10,000 bases of DNA from Apostichopus japonicus (taxonomy: Eukaryota > Echinodermata > Holothuroidea > Aspidochirotida > Stichopodidae). The translations under genes and the position numbers were made by a program. How positions within the stretch are numbered: the first letter of the stretch is position 1; the number at the start of each line of letters is the position of its first letter. The notes under the pieces were generated by a model. It had not been told where the DNA came from, did no database searches, and saw only the letters and a program-made list of their open reading frames with translations. The DNA is taken from the NCBI RefSeq assembly GCF_037975245.1, contig NC_092574.1, positions 20,518,713 to 20,528,712 of the forward strand, given 5' to 3'. Positions 8,411-10,000 of the stretch are shown here, piece by piece.

Positions 8411-8928
8411 GTCTATAGGAACGATGTCCCAAAATTTCCCCGGACATATAGGCGAAGGAAGCTATCCGCCGCGACTGCATGTGAGTTTCTCGACTTTCTG
8501 TCCTGGGAGTCATATCACAAAATGGTGCATTTCCTCATACGCCATTATTAATAATTTAAATAACTAACTAATAAGGCACAGCCCATATCCGAGTTCGTGT
8601 AGCGAGCTTAGCGCAAATTTGGCGCCAGCATGTTAAACCAGGTTGCTAGGTCTACGAGAATACATTTACATGAAATTTGAAAACAAGGATAGCAAGACAA
8701 ACAACTTTTATTATGTTTTCAGGACCTCACACATGCGCATGTATCGTCAGACTTAGAATAGGTCCCATGTGAGTGGTGGCTTAAGTGATGAAGGCATGAA
8801 AATAAATCAGTGGTTGTTCGTTGGAGTCCTCAAGCAAGTTACCTCGGTTGCTAGGTGGATTTGCATCTGGTTATCGGGTGAATTCTGGTCGCAGCGTACT
8901 ATGTAACCACCATGTACTCAGGGACGTA
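8411..8928. other. Unassigned stretch
   Basis: No gene recognised. GGTTGCTAGGT occurs twice (about 8641 and 8847), and an octamer-like ATTTGCAT lies near 8859. None of these gives a supported function. Confidence 0.35.
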
Positions 8929-9603
8929 CCTAAGGCCTGATGATTGGGGGGGGGGGGGTGTAGTGGCTGAAAATCGGTTTTGAAGCCAGAAAATTCCAAC
9001 TGCTGCTTTGTACCCCCCCACCCTCCCGCTACTCGTCAACGATACGGTCAGTGTCAGTCAGAAAACCCAATCTTTCGCGACTGCACTTCTGTTACGAACT
9101 TGTTGCAATACATTTGTACCCACTGGCACTCATTTCAAAAACTTATTGCCCCCCCCCCCCACCCCAACCAAATATTTTTGTGAAATTCGGGCAATATGCT
9201 GATAGCTTTTTTGATAATTTGCAATGTGTTTTTCAGTGGTTATACTGATATTATTATTACCCAACAATTATCACCAATACGGAAGGGTAATAAGACGGAA
9301 AATGATTGTATGCTATTTGCATGCGATGTAAAAACCGATGCATGCCTGTATGATATGCACATGATCATGTGTGATGCGCGCGTAGCGCGCGAAAAATGTT
9401 GGTTATATTTTTCGGGCAAGTCGTTACAACCCCCCCCCCCCCCCCACAAAACAAATTGGGCTCCTACGCCTATTACGGTAGTTCTATTAGGCATTTTTTG
9501 TAGTATTCAAAATCATAAGAAGTTTTGTACGGTGGAGTATAAGAATCGCGAGAAACAATTTCCCAAAGTGGCAAGGAAAACGTGGTAAATATGACCGGTT
9601 AAA

Positions 9604-9617
9604 GGTCAATTTTGACC
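9604..9617. repeat. Palindrome GGTCAATTTTGACC
   Basis: Arms GGTCAA and TTGACC are separated by two bases. An AT palindrome (AAATTTTTTAAAAATTTT, about 9620-9637) follows directly, and the long palindrome at 9661-9695 is 44 bp further on. Confidence 0.8.
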
Positions 9618-9660
9618 GAAATTTTTTAAAAATTTTACATGAAAAGGCCTAGATAAACTA

Positions 9661-9695
9661 GAGTGCGACAGTCGGAAATTCCGACTATCGCACTC
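9661..9695. repeat. 35-bp near-perfect palindrome
   Basis: Arms of 17 bp (9661-9677 and 9679-9695) match at 16 positions around a single central base. The arms begin GAGTGCGA and end TCGCACTC. It could extrude as a hairpin in DNA or RNA. It is flanked at a little distance by ACTAG on both sides (near 9658 and 9706). Origin unknown: a transposon subterminal structure, a tiny foldback element or a protein-binding site. Confidence 0.9.
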
Positions 9696-9772
9696 CAATT
9701 TTCCAACTAGCGTCAGTTTTACCATGGCTTGGGGGTGAGACACACTCACACCCCCTCTAACGACGTCCCTGC

Positions 9773-9973
9773 GCGGTGAATATGGAACACGATCACATGG
9801 TTCAGCCTCTGTTGAGTCATGGTGCTCCGTAGCCTTGTCTTCAAACGCCTCAAAGCACTAAAAGATCTCTCGGCTTCCGTCGAACTGGCGGAGGAGACGA
9901 GGAGCAACCGCAAGAGAGCTTCGACTTCACCAAACATAGCCCGTACCACTGGATTCATCAACTTAATATTTGT
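9773..9973 (-). pseudogene. hAT transposase C-terminal dimerisation region, remnant
   Basis: The minus-strand frame encodes 62 residues from the ATG at 9958 to HIHR at 9773, and is open upstream to a TAG at 9976-9974. It contains the conserved C-terminal hAT block: LLRLLL, then SSASSTEAERSFSALRRLK, LRSTM, TQQRLNHV and HIHR. In hAT transposases this region (Dimer_Tnp_hAT type) supports multimerisation, and its glutamate and arginine belong to the catalytic core fold. Domesticated relatives such as ZMYM-type proteins also have it. Two in-frame stops (TAG at 9976-9974 and TGA at 9985-9983) precede it, so either a splice acceptor lies near 9962 or the copy is broken. On the other side the frame runs from HIHR straight into a CAGGGACGT transposon end at 9771, giving eight unrelated residues before TGA. 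The zinc-finger and catalytic parts would lie beyond the window's right edge. Confidence 0.88.
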
Positions 9974-10000
9974 CTATACCCTTCAACCGACGACGAATTT

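Larger units (their letters stand above)
8929..9771. mobile_element. Candidate 843-bp hAT-type element (CAGGGACGT ends)
   Basis: CAGGGACGT begins at 8929 on the plus strand and, in inverted orientation, at 9771 on the minus strand. Beyond those nine bases the ends share only G-richness (G13 at 8946-8958; GAGGGGGTGTGAG on the minus strand). The flanking 8-mers CATGTACT and CGCGGTGA do not match, so these may be ends of two different elements. Inside are C12 (9149-9160), C16 (9430-9445), an alternating CG hairpin (CGCGCG, 9377-9382 / 9386-9391), a palindrome cluster at 9604-9695, and a hairpin GGGGGTGAG/CTCACACCCCC (9731-9755). The plus-strand frame of 130 codons across 9196-9588 reads through the C16 run and has no recognisable domain. 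The right end abuts the hAT transposase remnant. Confidence 0.45.

Noticed and set aside
8043-8418. Clean target-site duplication around the 360-bp MITE
   Set aside because: GCCCATTG and GTCTATAG match at only 5 of 8 bases; reported only as a possible decayed duplication.
9196-9588. Plus-strand open frame of 130 codons
   Set aside because: It crosses the C16 run as polyproline and the alternating CG hairpin, has no known domain, and lies inside a probable transposon.

Overview
This is a eukaryotic, almost entirely non-coding window dominated by mobile-element debris. Open frames are short and overlapping, with no dense gene layout. The elements have animal-type hAT ends, and there is one U2 snRNA-like sequence. 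A marine invertebrate, possibly an echinoderm or other deuterostome, fits the overall texture (many poly-G and poly-C tracts, abundant short hAT-type elements), but that is inference and no sequence here fixes the species. I found no intact protein-coding gene.

Region by region: 1-5550 is mostly unrecognised AT-rich DNA. It holds a 33/31-bp tandem repeat (534-689), C-rich simple sequence (about 2358-2402 and 2693-2735), two copies of a dispersed repeat (about 2551-2640 and 3516-3640), two perfect CRE octamers and an imperfect hairpin. At 5555-5738 there is a U2 snRNA-like RNA candidate. Its first ~45 nt match U2, including the branch-site recognition sequence, but the rest is not U2. The 3' part nevertheless has an snRNA-like layout of a stem, a U-rich single strand, a terminal hairpin and a T run. 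A third copy of the dispersed repeat lies at about 6220-6372.

6661-8410 is a stack of hAT-type non-autonomous elements. An outer element (6661-8021) is interrupted by a 650-bp element (6993-7642) with perfect 14-bp terminal inverted repeats and a perfect 8-bp target-site duplication. The inserted element carries a core related to the 5' part of the element it landed in. Next to them is a 360-bp MITE (8051-8410) with 15/16 matching terminal repeats.

8411-10000 holds a probable further hAT-type element (8929-9771, ends similar but no target duplication seen), a cluster of palindromes (9604-9695), and, on the minus strand at 9773-9973, the C-terminal dimerisation region of a hAT transposase. 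The transposase frame is cut exactly where a CAGGGACGT terminus begins. Nothing suggests that the pieces work together. The window reads as successive insertions and decay, with the U2-like RNA the only candidate for an expressed locus.
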